Translations under genes and position numbers: made by a program
Notes under the pieces: generated by a model
The model's input: the letters and a program-made list of their open reading frames with translations, nothing else
The model's database searches: none
Told to the model about the DNA's origin: nothing
Shown: positions 43,829-54,454 of the stretch, in pieces
Layout of the letters: every line of letters begins with the position of its first letter
Numbering within the stretch: position 1 is the first letter of the stretch
DNA from: Deinococcus puniceus
Lineage (GTDB): Bacteria > Deinococcota > Deinococci > Deinococcales > Deinococcaceae
Length of the DNA: 64,000 nucleotides
Assembly (NCBI RefSeq): GCF_001644565.1
Contig: NZ_CP011387.1
Coordinates: 1,286,501 to 1,350,500 of the forward strand
Direction of reading: 5' to 3'

Positions 43829-44316
43829 GTCAACCTTCCTTTGGGCTTAGCAGGAGAGGTTCGCAGGTTGAACGCGAACGAGGCCCCGCATAGGGCAAGA
43901 ACTAAAATAACGGCGGCGCTCATTGTTTCCAGCCCCGACGAACCTAGCTCTTGCTGTGGCATCAGCGCGTGCAGCACGGCGCGGGTGGCTTCGGCAGCGG
44001 GAAAGTACACAATGGCCGCCGAACCGACGGGCATGGGATCAAGGCCGCGCCAAGTGAGGATGAAGGCCAGAGGCGCAGTCAGAACCATGACCGTTTGCCA
44101 CAGCCAATCTGGGGGCGTGCCTGCCAAAAATTGAACGCCCAGCACTTGCACGGCGGCCAATGCCGCAAACGCCGCCGCACTTTGCCCGAAGCCGCCTAGA
44201 ATCCGCAGGCGCTCGGCGGCCCGCTGGGTCTGCTCGGCCCATTCCACATCTGGGGCAGCATCGGCCTCGTTGTGCATGGCCTGTTCCCAGTCTTGGCGAG
44301 CGGGTAGAGGGGTCAT
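43825..44316 (-). CDS. PadR-operon membrane protein B
   Basis: 163 aa. Starts MTPLPARQDWEQAMHNEADA, followed by a Trp/Glu/Arg-rich cytoplasmic helix (VEWAEQTQRAAERLRIL) and four hydrophobic helices. Paralog of the genes on either side by its N-terminal motif. ATG 44316 overlaps the stop of protein A (ATGA) and starts a translationally coupled unit. Function unknown. Confidence 0.65.
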   Translation of the reverse strand: MTPLPARQDWEQAMHNEADAAPDVEWAEQTQRAAERLRILGGFGQSAAAFAALAAVQVLGVQFLAGTPPDWLWQTVMVLTAPLAFILTWRGLDPMPVGSAAIVYFPAAEATRAVLHALMPQQELGSSGLETMSAAVILVLALCGASFAFNLRTSPAKPKGRLT

Positions 44317-44891
44317 GCGAGGGCCAGCGTCCTTGTGGCCCGCCAACGGGTCACCAGACGAATGCCCGCCCAGATACTGAGGCTGATGATTACTACTTGA
44401 ATCCAGAACCAAGGATGGGCCATCCAAGGGCCAAGATCAGTCCAGCTAGGGCGGGGATAGAGGTCTGCGGCTTCCAATGGCGAGCCGGGAAAGGGTTTGC
44501 CGGGACGGGGAACGAGCGCACCGTTGATGATCTGAAACAGTGGAAAAGCCACAGCTAGAGGGACGCTGAGACGAGGGCTGACCCGGGACAGACCCAGAAT
44601 GACGCCGACGCACAAAAAGGCAATTACCATCACTAAACCGCTAAACACCGACCACGCCACTTCGGTGGTAAACCAAGGGCGGCTTTGCATGGCGCTGAGA
44701 CCTTGTTGCACGGTTAACGCATTGAGGAGCAACAGTACGGCTTCCACCACGAGGACTGCCAGCGCGACGCGGCCTGCCGATGCCCAGAAGCGTTGCCGCC
44801 GAGCCAGTTGCCGGGCTTGTGCCGCCCAGACGGGATCATTCACACTCTGCGCTTCATGTTCGATGCCTGTTGTCCAGTCCTCGCCATTCAT
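44313..44891 (-). CDS. PadR-operon membrane protein A
   Basis: 192 aa. Starts MNGEDWTTGIEHEAQSVNDP, then WAAQARQLARRQRFW and four hydrophobic segments with a periplasm-facing loop near PRPSWTDLGPW. The frame is open far upstream over padR, but ATG 44891 overlaps the padR stop (ATGA), which settles the start. PadR-linked membrane proteins often act in envelope stress or resistance, but this family was not recognised. Confidence 0.65.
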   Translation of the reverse strand: MNGEDWTTGIEHEAQSVNDPVWAAQARQLARRQRFWASAGRVALAVLVVEAVLLLLNALTVQQGLSAMQSRPWFTTEVAWSVFSGLVMVIAFLCVGVILGLSRVSPRLSVPLAVAFPLFQIINGALVPRPGKPFPGSPLEAADLYPRPSWTDLGPWMAHPWFWIQVVIISLSIWAGIRLVTRWRATRTLALA

Positions 44892-45187
44892 ATCAGCGCC
44901 CCCTTCATGGCCCCCGCCGCCTGCTCCGGCTTCTCCCGCGCAAGGGTTATGCCGCTGGCGGTGAGGGTGTAGATGTGCCGGGGCGGTTTGCCGGGATGCG
45001 GCGAGGCTTCCCACTCGGCGTTCAGGTGGCCCTGCTCGTGCAGCCGTTTCAGGATCGGATACAGCGTGCCACTTTTCAGGTCGGTGGCTTTGCTGAGGTC
45101 GTAGCCGTGCATGGACGCTGGGTGCGTGTGCAGCAGCGTTCGCAGGACGGCGCGGGTGTGCGGGCTGGAGTTGGGAGATCGGGGCAT
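44888..45187 (-). CDS. PadR-family transcriptional regulator
   Basis: 99 aa single winged-helix repressor: TRAVLRTLLHTHPASMHGYDLSKATDLKSGTLYPILKRLHEQGH and the wing PRHIYTLTASGITLAREK. PadR repressors usually leave DNA on binding an aromatic or drug-like ligand and often control a membrane protein gene beside them. Here three such genes follow with ATGA overlaps. ATG 45202 is an alternative start. The upstream ACATATGT/ATATAT cluster fits autoregulation. Confidence 0.88.
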   Translation of the reverse strand: MPRSPNSSPHTRAVLRTLLHTHPASMHGYDLSKATDLKSGTLYPILKRLHEQGHLNAEWEASPHPGKPPRHIYTLTASGITLAREKPEQAAGAMKGALI

Positions 45188-45190
45188 GCC

Positions 45191-45223
45191 ATATATCAAC
45201 ATATGTAGAGTTTAAAGTCAAGG
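45191..45223 (-). promoter_or_regulatory. padR promoter/operator region
   Basis: TTGACT (45218-45223, minus strand) followed by an AT-rich palindromic stretch with ACATATGT and GATATAT just before the start codon. A PadR dimer bound here would block its own promoter. Exact -10 uncertain. Confidence 0.45.
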
Positions 45224-45260
45224 GGCTGAACATTTGGTCATCTTGGGCTGCCTACTGCTC

Positions 45261-45266
45261 TACAGT
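45261..45266 (+). promoter_or_regulatory. -10 box TACAGT, leaderless-type
   Basis: Seven bases before ATG 45274. Confidence 0.45.
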
Positions 45267-45273
45267 ACCCAGC

Positions 45274-46080
45274 ATGACCGCCAACCACCCCGCCGAAGTC
45301 GCCGCCCACTACGCCACCGAGCAGCATTTGCGGACTCGAATAGGAACCCATCGGCGGTACACTGTCGGCCCCGATCTGGAAGCCAGCTTGGATGAATTGC
45401 TGCGGCTGACCGGGCAAGAAACCTTGCTAGATGTAGGCACAGGGCCGGGCGAGTTTCCGGGGCGATTGCGGGCGCAGGGACATACAGGGCGGTTGGTGGG
45501 CGTGGATTTGTCGGCGGGCATGGTGGAACAGGCCCGCGCCCATCAGCCCGGTGTGGAATTTTTGCAGGCCAGCGCCGATGCGTTGCCCTTTGCTGACGCA
45601 ACTTTTGATGTGGTCACGGCCCGCCACATGCTCTACCACGTGCCGGATGTCACGGCTGCCCTGACAGAATTCAGGCGAGTGCTGAAGCCGGGTGGCCGCT
45701 TTCTGGCCGTCACTAACGCCAGCACTTACATGTCCGAATTGTGGGCGGCGGTGGCTGAGGCCGCTACTCTGGAGCCGTCGTTAGACGCGGTGCGAGCCAG
45801 CCGGGGCAGTTTCGCGGCGGCCTTTTCGGAACTGAACGGGGAAGGGGTGGTGCGCGATGTGTTCGGGAATGTCGAGGTCAGCTTCTTGCAGAGTGCGCTG
45901 GTGTTTCCAGACTCTCAGCCTGTACTGGATTACTTGGCCTCGCTTCCGTCATGGCAAAACCTATCTGGGCCAGAGCAGGAGCGCGGGTGGGCGGCGGTGG
46001 GCCAAGTGCTGCGGCCCCTGCTGCAAGCGGGCGGCTGGCGAGTGTCCAAAACCTTGGTGTTTCTGTCTGCCCGCAAATAA
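45274..46080 (+). CDS. class I SAM-dependent methyltransferase
   Basis: 268 aa. Motif I LLDVGTGPGEFPGRL (about 51-65), the acidic strand end VGVDLS, motif II-like FDVVTARHMLYHVPD and post-II LTEFRRVLKPGGRFLAVTN. UbiE/COQ5-like Methyltransf_11 fold; the substrate could be a small molecule or antibiotic. Divergent from the padR operon across ~90 bases. Confidence 0.85.
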   Translation: MTANHPAEVAAHYATEQHLRTRIGTHRRYTVGPDLEASLDELLRLTGQETLLDVGTGPGEFPGRLRAQGHTGRLVGVDLSAGMVEQARAHQPGVEFLQASADALPFADATFDVVTARHMLYHVPDVTAALTEFRRVLKPGGRFLAVTNASTYMSELWAAVAEAATLEPSLDAVRASRGSFAAAFSELNGEGVVRDVFGNVEVSFLQSALVFPDSQPVLDYLASLPSWQNLSGPEQERGWAAVGQVLRPLLQAGGWRVSKTLVFLSARK

Positions 46081-46083
46081 TTT

Positions 46084-46767
46084 TTAGACGGAGACTTCCA
46101 ACCCCAACGCCGCCCGCAGTTCCTCATGTGTGTGCAGAATCCTGCTTGCACCTGCCGCAATCAGGGCCGCCGCGCCGCTGGGGTGGGCGTGACCGCCAGC
46201 CAAGAGTCCCCACACTGCCGCGCCCGCCGCGACTCCGGCCAGTACACCTGTGGCGCTGTCTTCTATCACCACGCAGCGTTCAGCGGTGACGCCCAACTGT
46301 GCGGCGGCGTGCAGGTACAAGTCAGGCTTAGGCTTGCCGCGCCCGCCTACGCTGGCTGGGTCATAGGCGTGCTGGCCCACCAATTCTGCCAATCCCGCCG
46401 AGGCCAATTTCAGGTGCAGGCGGGTGCGCTCACTGTTGCTGGCAACAGCAAAAGGCAGCCCCGCCGCGTGTAGAGCGTTCAGCGTTTTCCGCGCTCCCTC
46501 TATGGCGGGTACGGCCTGAAACGCCGCCGCCAACCGCGTGTCCATCACGTCCGTAAAGGTGTCGGGACGTTGCCAACCGTGATCGGTAGACAGCCATTCG
46601 AAGAGGGCCACATGCGTGCTGCCCACCGCCCGCGCCATAAAGTTCTCGCGGTTCATGGTCAGGCCATGCTCGGCCAGCAGGTCTACCCAGACGTTGGCGG
46701 CCAACAGTTCACTGTCTACCAGCACGCCGTCTAAGTCGAACAGCACCGCGTCAAATTCTGATCTCAT
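46084..46767 (-). CDS. HAD-superfamily hydrolase (beta-phosphoglucomutase/Gph-like)
   Basis: 227 aa. Motif [11 protein letters not shown] (Asp nucleophile), a four-helix cap with a partly exposed site, motif II SNSERTR, Lys of motif III in [14 protein letters not shown] and motif [11 protein letters not shown]. Subfamily IA with sugar-phosphate-type substrates. Its ATG overlaps the HIT protein stop, so the two are coupled. Confidence 0.88.
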   Translation of the reverse strand: MRSEFDAVLFDLDGVLVDSELLAANVWVDLLAEHGLTMNRENFMARAVGSTHVALFEWLSTDHGWQRPDTFTDVMDTRLAAAFQAVPAIEGARKTLNALHAAGLPFAVASNSERTRLHLKLASAGLAELVGQHAYDPASVGGRGKPKPDLYLHAAAQLGVTAERCVVIEDSATGVLAGVAAGAAVWGLLAGGHAHPSGAAALIAAGASRILHTHEELRAALGLEVSV

Positions 46768-47111
46768 TCCGTGTCACTCTCTGGGCCTTTTTCCCAGCCC
46801 GCCAGAATGTGAATGTGGGTATGAAACACCACTTGCCCGCCGCCTTCGCCGCAGTTGACCACGAGGCGGTAATCGGCGGCCTGTTCGCGGGCTACTTTCA
46901 CTGCCGTCAGCCACAGGCGGCCCATTTCGGCGGCGTCGGTAATCTCGTCTACGCGCTCGGTGTGCCGCTTGGGAATCACCAGCAGATGAATCGGCGCTTT
47001 GGGCGCGATATCGCGGATGGCAATGAAATCGTCGTCCTCGAACACGATCTGCGCGGGAATCTCGCGGTCAATGATGCGTTCGAAAATGGTGCGGCCCCGG
47101 TTGGCGGTCAT
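46764..47111 (-). CDS. HIT-family protein (HinT-like)
   Basis: 115 aa. The catalytic histidine triad is in [14 protein letters not shown]-terminal [21 protein letters not shown] matches the Hint branch, which hydrolyses AMP-linked amines. TAAGCT (47118-47123) lies six bases before the ATG. Operon with the HAD gene. Confidence 0.93.
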   Translation of the reverse strand: MTANRGRTIFERIIDREIPAQIVFEDDDFIAIRDIAPKAPIHLLVIPKRHTERVDEITDAAEMGRLWLTAVKVAREQAADYRLVVNCGEGGGQVVFHTHIHILAGWEKGPESDTE

Positions 47112-47117
47112 GCGCGT

Positions 47118-47123
47118 AGCTTA
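47118..47123 (-). promoter_or_regulatory. -10 box TAAGCT, leaderless-type, HIT gene
   Basis: Six bases before ATG 47111. Confidence 0.45.
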
Positions 47124-47313
47124 GCGGGCCGGAGCCGAAGCTGTCCCGGAGTGATCCAAAAACGGCCCAAGCGCATATAACCCTACGAGAACAGAACGCC
47201 ACCCCCGGTGGACAGCCCCTTTCCCGCAAACCCCACATTCTGAACGCTCCGAGCCTCATCGCTCAGGCAGCGTCCAGCAGGTGTTGTTGCGCCCCTTTCT
47301 AGGAGAACCTGCC

Positions 47314-48234
47314 ATGACCAACCTTGACACTCAGATGGAAACTCCCGCCGCCGACCAGACCTCTATGAACCGCCGCAGCTTGCTCGGAGCGTTGGGCAAG
47401 GCGGGACTGGGCGCAGCCGCATTCGGGGCGCTGGGGTCTACCAGCCTTGCCGCACCCGCCAAAAACATCGACGCCGACGTGCTGAACTTTGCGCTGAACC
47501 TCGAATACTTGGAAGCGGCGTTTTATCTGGCCGCCGTGGGCCGCATCAACGAACTCCGCGCCATCGGTGGCGACGCCGAAATCCGCCTGCCCGCTGGCCT
47601 AGACCGCACCACCGGCATGCAGTTCAAGGATTCCACTGTGCAGGCCTTCGTGAAAGACATTGCCGAAGACGAACTGGCCCACGTGAAGCTGCTGTACGGC
47701 GCGTTGGGCAAGGGGGCCGCCCGCCGCCCGGTGCTTGACCTGAGCGCCGCCTTCAATGCCGCTGGGCAGGCCGCGAGTGGTGGAGCCATCAAGGGCTTCA
47801 ACCCTTACGCCAACGAGCTGTTTTTCCTGCACGGCGCGTTTATTTTTGAAGATGTGGGTGTCACGGCCTATAACGGCGCAGCCACGCTGATTACCAGTCC
47901 TGCCTACCTGCAAGCCGCTGCCGGAATCTTGGCGGTGGAGGCTTACCACGCCGGAGCCATTCGCACCTTGTTGTACCAACAGCGTCAGGTCACGGCGGCG
48001 GCGGGCCTGTACGTGGGCCAAGTCGTGGGGGCCATCAGCAACCTGCGCGGCAAGGTCGGCGGCAGCAAGGATGCGGGCCTCAGCGACGCGAGAGGAGCCA
48101 TCATCGCGCCCACCGATAAGAACGCGGTGGCCTATGCCCGCAGCACCCGCGAAGTGCTGAACATCGTGTACCTCGCGCCCAACGCCAGCAGGGGTGGCTT
48201 CTTCCCCAACGGTCTGAACGGCAGCATCAAGTAA
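47314..48234 (+). CDS. Tat-exported ferritin-like-domain protein (desiccation-related type)
   Basis: 306 aa. N-terminus with a Tat-like [19 protein letters not shown] signal after a 17-residue extension. The mature part is a ferritin-like helical bundle with metal-ligand-type residues: [31 protein letters not shown] and [18 protein letters not shown] (paired Glu and ExxH-type motifs). Plants and Deinococcus have such desiccation-related proteins; iron or manganese binding is likely but not proved. AGGAG at 47301 decides the start at 47314. Confidence 0.8.
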   Translation: MTNLDTQMETPAADQTSMNRRSLLGALGKAGLGAAAFGALGSTSLAAPAKNIDADVLNFALNLEYLEAAFYLAAVGRINELRAIGGDAEIRLPAGLDRTTGMQFKDSTVQAFVKDIAEDELAHVKLLYGALGKGAARRPVLDLSAAFNAAGQAASGGAIKGFNPYANELFFLHGAFIFEDVGVTAYNGAATLITSPAYLQAAAGILAVEAYHAGAIRTLLYQQRQVTAAAGLYVGQVVGAISNLRGKVGGSKDAGLSDARGAIIAPTDKNAVAYARSTREVLNIVYLAPNASRGGFFPNGLNGSIK

Positions 48235-48306
48235 GGGGAGCGTAACAGCCCTTGTCCTCCCTTCTGAGGGGGGCGTTGCGAAGCAACGGGGGGGTTCACC
48301 TTCCAC
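48235..48306. repeat. dispersed repeat family B, copy 2 (partial)
   Basis: Starts directly after the ferritin-like stop. Matches the right two-thirds of 17421-17551 and lacks its C-tract left arm. Confidence 0.6.
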
Positions 48307-48471
48307 CTCAATCTCTCCAACATCCTGTCAACAGCAACAAAACCCAAACCAAATTTGCCAAATTCGGGCCGTTCCATCACTGGGGCGGCCCGCCGTCTGC
48401 TTGCGCGCTCCCGCCTTTGCACTTCCCTCATGCGCCGCCCTGTCCCGGCCCATTCACGGCAAACTCAGGGC

Positions 48472-49488
48472 ATGAGCCGCAAGAAGACTTCTCTGACACG
48501 ACTCTTGCCCAAGCGCTTGCTGGTGGCTGCGGGCTTGGCTGCCTTGGTGGGCCGCCGCGCCCTGAACACGCCCACAGACTTGACTGGCAAATCGGTGCTG
48601 ATTACCGGTGGTTCGCGGGGGCTGGGGCTGGCGCTGGGCCGCGAATTTGCCGCACGGGGCGCACACCTGACCCTGATGGCCCGCGACGCCGCCGAACTGG
48701 AGCGGGCTGCTGCCGACCTGCGAGGCCGGGGCGCACGTGTCCTCACGGTGGCCGGAGACGTAACTGTAGACGCCGACATTGCTCGTGTCCTTGACGCTGC
48801 CGAAGCTGAATACGGACGGCTGGACGTGCTGGCGAACGTGGCTGGCATTATTCAGACCGGGCCGCTGGCGAACATGACCGAAGCCGATTTCCGCGACATC
48901 ATGGAAATCAATACGTTTGGCCCGCTGAAGATGACCCGCGCCGCGCTGCCCCTCCTGCGGGCTGTGCGGGGGCGGGTGCTGCTGGTGGCGTCGGTGGGCG
49001 GCAAGGTGGGCATTCCTCACCTCGCGCCGTACTCGGTCAGCAAGTTCGCGCTGGTGGGCTTGGGGCAAGTGTTGCGGGCAGAGTTGGCGCAAGAAGGCAT
49101 CACCGTGACCACCGTTTGCCCCGGCCTGATGCAGACTGGAAGCGCCCGCAACGCCACCGTGAAGGGTCAGCACGCCCGCGAATACGCGTTGTTTGCCACG
49201 CTGGACAACTTGCCCGTGATTTCTATGGCCGCACCGGAAGCCGCCCGCCGTATGGTGAATGCCACCGTGCGCGGCGACGCCGAGGCCATGATCGGCGGGC
49301 CAGCCGTGCTGCTGCGAACCGCGCAGGCCATCGCCCCGCAACTCACCGCCGATCTGATGGCGCTGGGCAACCGCTTCCTGCCCCGGCCCACGCCCAGTGA
49401 CCGAGGAGTTATAGGCAAAAACGCCGAAAGCCCGATTACCCAGAAGAACCCGATCAAGCGGGCGGCGGAAGCGGAATTTAACGAGTAG
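48472..49488 (+). CDS. short-chain dehydrogenase/reductase
   Basis: 338 aa, longer than a typical SDR. Rossmann motif [12 protein letters not shown] after VLITG (about 43-56), NVAG, the catalytic Tyr and Lys in [10 protein letters not shown] and Ser in VASVGG. The N-terminal 30 residues are basic then hydrophobic ([14 protein letters not shown]), a possible membrane anchor, and the C-terminal ~70 residues are an extra arm. NADP specificity and substrate unknown. Start at 48472 removes a poorly supported 39-residue extension. Confidence 0.85.
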   Translation: MSRKKTSLTRLLPKRLLVAAGLAALVGRRALNTPTDLTGKSVLITGGSRGLGLALGREFAARGAHLTLMARDAAELERAAADLRGRGARVLTVAGDVTVDADIARVLDAAEAEYGRLDVLANVAGIIQTGPLANMTEADFRDIMEINTFGPLKMTRAALPLLRAVRGRVLLVASVGGKVGIPHLAPYSVSKFALVGLGQVLRAELAQEGITVTTVCPGLMQTGSARNATVKGQHAREYALFATLDNLPVISMAAPEAARRMVNATVRGDAEAMIGGPAVLLRTAQAIAPQLTADLMALGNRFLPRPTPSDRGVIGKNAESPITQKNPIKRAAEAEFNE

Positions 49489-49526
49489 GGGAGAGCCGTC
49501 TGGGCCGAAGCTCTGGCTCTCTGTCC

Positions 49527-50375
<849 letters not shown>

Positions 50376-50381
50376 GGGCGG

Positions 50382-50387
50382 AGTATG
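50382..50387 (-). promoter_or_regulatory. -10 box CATACT, leaderless-type, nadE
   Basis: Six bases before ATG 50375; rules out the longer open frame. Confidence 0.45.
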
Positions 50388-50464
50388 CCATGTCAGGCAG
50401 ATTTCTGGCCTACCGAGGGTTGAGCAAATCGTGGGAGTTGGGGTTCTGGGCGCGAGATTGAACG

Positions 50465-50483
50465 GGAACATTTCAATAGTTCC
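50465..50483. promoter_or_regulatory. candidate operator GGAAC-N9-GTTCC
   Basis: Inverted repeat in the nadE / niaP-like divergent region; placed where a shared niacin-responsive regulator could bind. It does not match a consensus I know. Confidence 0.3.
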
Positions 50484-50596
50484 GACTGAATCTGGGCATC
50501 CCACGCTGCTTCACTCCTCCCCCTGTTCCTGCTCCAGACACAGGGCAGATAAACAAAAGATTGGGAAAAGAGTCACAATTTGCCCGGCTCGCCCCT

Positions 50597-50602
50597 TACA
50601 CT
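50597..50602 (+). promoter_or_regulatory. -10 box TACACT, leaderless-type
   Basis: Nine bases before ATG 50612. Confidence 0.4.
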
Positions 50603-50611
50603 TTTCAGGCT

Positions 50612-51985
50612 ATGACTCAACCCTCAGCTCGTTCGCCTGTGGCCGCTCCCCCGGCTCTGGCGGTAGATGCCGCAATAGACCAGCTTGGCCTGGGCCGATT
50701 CCAGTGGCGGCTGCTGCTCATCTGTGGCCTGACTTGGGCCGCCGACGCCATGGAAGTGCTGCTGATGGGCTTCGCGCTGCCTGGCATCAGTGCGGAATTC
50801 GGGTTGGCGCGGGGTTCGGCAGACGCCACGGTGTTGCTGACTGCCACCTTCGCGGGAATGCTGGTGGGCGCACTGTTCTGGGGCTGGCTGGCAGACCGGA
50901 TCGGGCGGCGCACCGTCTTCTTGATCACGGTCATGCTGGGCGTGGTCTTCGGACTACTCGGCGCGGTGTCGCCCACTGTGGCCCTGCTGGTCGTGGCCCG
51001 CTTCCTCACCGGATTCGCCATCGGCGGCACGCTGCCCGTGGACTATTCGATGATGGCTGAATTTGTGCCGACGGCCTGGCGCGGGCGATTCCTGGTGTAT
51101 CTGGAGTCGTTCTGGGCGCTGGGCACGGTGCTGGTGGCGGCGCTGGCGTGGTGGCTCAGCACCGTGTTTCCTCCTGAGGAGGCGTGGCGCTGGCTGTTGG
51201 CCGCCGCCGCCCTGCCGGGGTTGATCGGTCTGGTGGCCCGCTTCGGCATCCCCGATTCCCCGCGCTCGCTGCTGAGCCGGGGCCAACCCGCCGAAGCCCG
51301 CGCCGCGCTGCTGCGGGTGGCCCAAGTGAACCGCACCACGCTCCCCGATGTGCCGCTGCTGGTTCCACCTCCTGCGCCCCCGGTCACGCCTGCCGCGCTG
51401 TTCCGGGGGGCCATGCGCCGCCGCACCGTCCTGCTGGCGCTGGTCTGGTTTGGCCTGAGTCTGGGGTATTACGGAATTTTTTCGTGGCTGCCCAGTGTTC
51501 TGCGGGCACAGGGCCTCGATCTGGGCGCGGTCTACCGCACATCGCTGCTGCTGGCCCTGGCCCAGATTCCGGGGTATGTGCTGGCCGCCTACTTGGTCGA
51601 GCGGATTGGCCGCCGGGCCACCCTGGTCGGCTATCTGGCCGCCAGTGCGGTGGGAGCTTACCTGTTTTTGCTGGCAGGCACGCCGGGCGCGGTGCTGGCG
51701 ACTTCTGCGGCCTTGTCGTTTTCGCTGCTGGGCGCTTGGGGGGCGCTGTACGCCTACACCCCGGAACTGTTTCCCACGCCGCTGCGAACGACGGGTATGG
51801 GGTTTGTCAGTGGCATGGCCCGCTTGGCCAGTGTGCTGTCGCCCAGCGTGGGGGCCATGCTTCTGACCGGACATCTGAGCGTGGCCCTGACCCTGTTCGC
51901 CGTCTGTTTTGCGCTGGCTGCCGCGTGTGCCTGGGCCATCGGGATAGAAACGCGGGGCCAGCGCCTGCCGGAAGCCGTGGTATGA
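50612..51985 (+). CDS. MFS transporter, NiaP-like (nicotinate/nicotinamide uptake)
   Basis: 457 aa with 12 membrane helices. Sugar-porter-like signatures of the NiaP/SV2 branch: [20 protein letters not shown] at helix 1, [46 protein letters not shown] and [15 protein letters not shown]. NiaP imports nicotinic acid, and position beside pncB and nadE supports that substrate, but the family also carries aromatic acids. Start 50612 from the adjacent -10. Confidence 0.82.
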   Translation: MTQPSARSPVAAPPALAVDAAIDQLGLGRFQWRLLLICGLTWAADAMEVLLMGFALPGISAEFGLARGSADATVLLTATFAGMLVGALFWGWLADRIGRRTVFLITVMLGVVFGLLGAVSPTVALLVVARFLTGFAIGGTLPVDYSMMAEFVPTAWRGRFLVYLESFWALGTVLVAALAWWLSTVFPPEEAWRWLLAAAALPGLIGLVARFGIPDSPRSLLSRGQPAEARAALLRVAQVNRTTLPDVPLLVPPPAPPVTPAALFRGAMRRRTVLLALVWFGLSLGYYGIFSWLPSVLRAQGLDLGAVYRTSLLLALAQIPGYVLAAYLVERIGRRATLVGYLAASAVGAYLFLLAGTPGAVLATSAALSFSLLGAWGALYAYTPELFPTPLRTTGMGFVSGMARLASVLSPSVGAMLLTGHLSVALTLFAVCFALAAACAWAIGIETRGQRLPEAVV

Positions 51986-52049
51986 CCAAAAGTCGTATGA
52001 CCACAAACCGCCGCGTAGCCCCAAAACGCCCCAGAAAGGAGGGCCTGTC

Positions 52050-53507
52050 ATGATGGGTTCTGTCATGCCTTCCTTGTCGCCGCTGCTGACCGACCTGTAC
52101 CAGCTGACCATGATGCAGGGCTACCACCATCACGGGCTGCACACCCACGAGGCGGTGTTCGATCTGTATTTTCGCCGCCTGCCTTTCGAGGGCGGGTATG
52201 CGGTCTGGGCTGGATTGGAACCCCTGCTGGACAGCCTAGAGGGCCTGCATTTTGCCGAAGCGGATCTGGCCTATCTGGACACGCTGAACCTGTTTTCCCC
52301 CGCTTTTCTGGAGGCGCTGCGGGGCTGGCGCTTCAGTGGGCAGATCGAGGCCTTCCGCGAGGGCCGGGTGGTGTTTGCCCACGAGCCTCTGCTGACCGTG
52401 ACCGCGCCGCTCTGGGAAGCGCAATTGATCGAAACCCTGCTGCTGAACACGCTGAATTTTCAGACGTTGGTGGCGACCAAGGCGGCCCGCTGCGTGCAGG
52501 CGGCGCAGGCCAGCCCTTACGGTGGTCAGGTGGTGGAATTCGGCGCGAGGCGGGCGCAGGGGCCAGATGGTGCGGTCAGCGCGGCGCGGGCGGCTTTTGT
52601 GGGCGGCGCAACCGGAACCAGCAACGTGGAAGCGGGGCGGCAATTCGGGCTGCCTGTCACGGGTACCCATGCCCATGCCTGGGTCGAAAGCTTTCCCACC
52701 GAGCTCCATGCTTTCCGCGCCTACGCCAGCCTTTATCCCGACAGCACTACCCTGCTGCTCGATACGGTGGATACCCTGCGGAGTGGCCTGCCCAACGCCC
52801 TGACTGTGGCCCGTGAACTGCGCGAACAGGGCCATGAGTTGCGCGGCGTGCGGCTGGACAGCGGCGATCTGGCGTATTTGTCGCGCCATATTCGGGCGGC
52901 GCTGGATGAGGCAGGGTTTGGAGGGGTGCAGATTGTCGCCAGCAACGATCTGTCGGAATCGGTGATCGCTGGAGTCATTGCCGAGGGGGGCCGAATCGAT
53001 GTGTACGGCGTGGGCACGCAACTGACGACGGCGGGCGGCACAGGCGGCGGCGCGCTGGGCGGCGTATTCAAACTGGCGGCGCTGCAAGGCGTTCCCAAAA
53101 TGAAGCTGACGGGCGATCCGGCCAAGTCCAGTCTGCCGGGATCGAAGCACGTCTGGCGGGCCACCGATGAGGCGGGCACCCTCATGCTGGATGTCCTGAC
53201 ACTTGGAGACAGGCCGCAGGCGGGGCAGCGGGTCAGCGATCCTACCAATCCACTGCGGTCAACGGTGCTGGAAGCCAGCATGCAGTGGGCCAACGCCCGC
53301 GAGGTGGTCATGCAGGGCGGCCAGCGCACCTCTGCCCCCGAGTCATTGCGGGACGTGCAGGCGCGGGCCAAGGCCGAACTGGCCTGTCTGCCTGCGGGCA
53401 CGCGCCGCCCGCTGAATCCACACACCTACCGCGTCAGCCTGGGGGGCGATGTGGCGGCCCTGCGGGATCAGGTCGCGGAAGGCCTGCGCGGTCATCTGGG
53501 CCAATGA
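52050..53507 (+). CDS. pncB: nicotinate phosphoribosyltransferase
   Basis: 485 aa. Converts nicotinate and PRPP to NaMN. Family marks: [39 protein letters not shown], the catalytic-His loop [27 protein letters not shown] and [17 protein letters not shown] precedes ATG 52050. Stop overlaps the next ATG (ATGA), so it is coupled to the nadM-like gene. Confidence 0.94.
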   Translation: MMGSVMPSLSPLLTDLYQLTMMQGYHHHGLHTHEAVFDLYFRRLPFEGGYAVWAGLEPLLDSLEGLHFAEADLAYLDTLNLFSPAFLEALRGWRFSGQIEAFREGRVVFAHEPLLTVTAPLWEAQLIETLLLNTLNFQTLVATKAARCVQAAQASPYGGQVVEFGARRAQGPDGAVSAARAAFVGGATGTSNVEAGRQFGLPVTGTHAHAWVESFPTELHAFRAYASLYPDSTTLLLDTVDTLRSGLPNALTVARELREQGHELRGVRLDSGDLAYLSRHIRAALDEAGFGGVQIVASNDLSESVIAGVIAEGGRIDVYGVGTQLTTAGGTGGGALGGVFKLAALQGVPKMKLTGDPAKSSLPGSKHVWRATDEAGTLMLDVLTLGDRPQAGQRVSDPTNPLRSTVLEASMQWANAREVVMQGGQRTSAPESLRDVQARAKAELACLPAGTRRPLNPHTYRVSLGGDVAALRDQVAEGLRGHLGQ

Positions 53508-54454
53508 GTCCCGGTGGCCCGCGTGTCATCAGCAAGGTAAATGCAGGAGTGCCCGCCGTCTTCGTGGGCCGGTTTCAGCCGCCGCACGCCGCACATGTCG
53601 CCACCATCATTCAGGCTCTGGGGCGAGCGCCGCGAGTGCTGGTGTTGGTGGGCAGCGCCAATCTGGCGCGCAGCATCCGCAACCCCTTCAGCGCTCCCGA
53701 ACGCGCCCGGATGTTGCGCGCCGCCCTCCAGGAAGCGGGAGCCGATGTTCGTCAGGTCAGGTTCCGCGCTTTGTCAGACCACTTTGATGCAAACCGCTGG
53801 GCCGCCGATGTGCGCTGGCAGGCCGCGCAGGTGTTCGGCCCGGCTCAGGCGGTGGCGTTGGTCGGCTTCGAAAAGGATGCCAGCACCGCTTATCTGCGCT
53901 GGTTTCCCGGTTGGTCGCGTCTGCCTGTGCCCGAAGCGCCGGGCCTGAACGCCACCGATACTCGCGCCGCGCTGTTTGAGGGCTTGCCTCTGCCCCCCGG
54001 TCTTCCCGAATCGGTGCGGGCTTTCTTGACACAGTTTGCTCTGACCCCCGCTTTTGCCCGGTTGCAGGCCGAATGGCACGCCGTCCGGCGACTTCAGGCG
54101 GCCCTGCCAGCCGGGGCGCACTTGCAGGAGGAACGCTGGGTGCGCCTGACCGCCCAGCACATCTGGCTTCAGACCCGCACACAGGCGATTGGACGGGGCT
54201 TGTGGGAGTTGCCGGGGCGGGTGCTTGCGCCGGGGGTGCAGCCAGGGGCCGTGGCCGACACCGTGTTCGACCACCCGGCCCGGTCACTGGTGGCGCACAC
54301 TACTGCCCACGTCTACCGGGCCGATCCGCCGCCCGAACCCCGCTACGCCGCCTCGCGCCCGGTTCTCTTGACCACCGCTTTGGCCCGCCCCCGCCGCTTT
54401 TTTGAGGATCACCACGTTATTCTGGGCCGCTTTCTGGAGGCCGCAGCCTACTGA
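53504..54454 (+). CDS. NMN adenylyltransferase (NadM) with degenerate Nudix domain
   Basis: 316 aa. The N-terminal nucleotidyltransferase has [14 protein letters not shown] (GRFQPxHxxH, about 22-35) and [13 protein letters not shown] [20 protein letters not shown], matching the NadM half of bifunctional NadM-Nudix proteins. The C-terminal ~130 residues keep the Nudix scaffold ([29 protein letters not shown]), but the segment that should hold RE-x2-EE-x-G is missing, with VFDHP following soon after LPGRV. ADP-ribose hydrolysis is therefore unlikely. Ends inside the 3' end of the convergent GTPase gene. Confidence 0.82.
   Translation: MSPGGPRVISKVNAGVPAVFVGRFQPPHAAHVATIIQALGRAPRVLVLVGSANLARSIRNPFSAPERARMLRAALQEAGADVRQVRFRALSDHFDANRWAADVRWQAAQVFGPAQAVALVGFEKDASTAYLRWFPGWSRLPVPEAPGLNATDTRAALFEGLPLPPGLPESVRAFLTQFALTPAFARLQAEWHAVRRLQAALPAGAHLQEERWVRLTAQHIWLQTRTQAIGRGLWELPGRVLAPGVQPGAVADTVFDHPARSLVAHTTAHVYRADPPPEPRYAASRPVLLTTALARPRRFFEDHHVILGRFLEAAAY

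Noticed and set aside
50954..52111. 385-aa minus-strand frame opposite the NiaP-like gene
   Set aside because: Low-complexity Gln/Arg/Gly composition typical of a shadow of a membrane protein gene.
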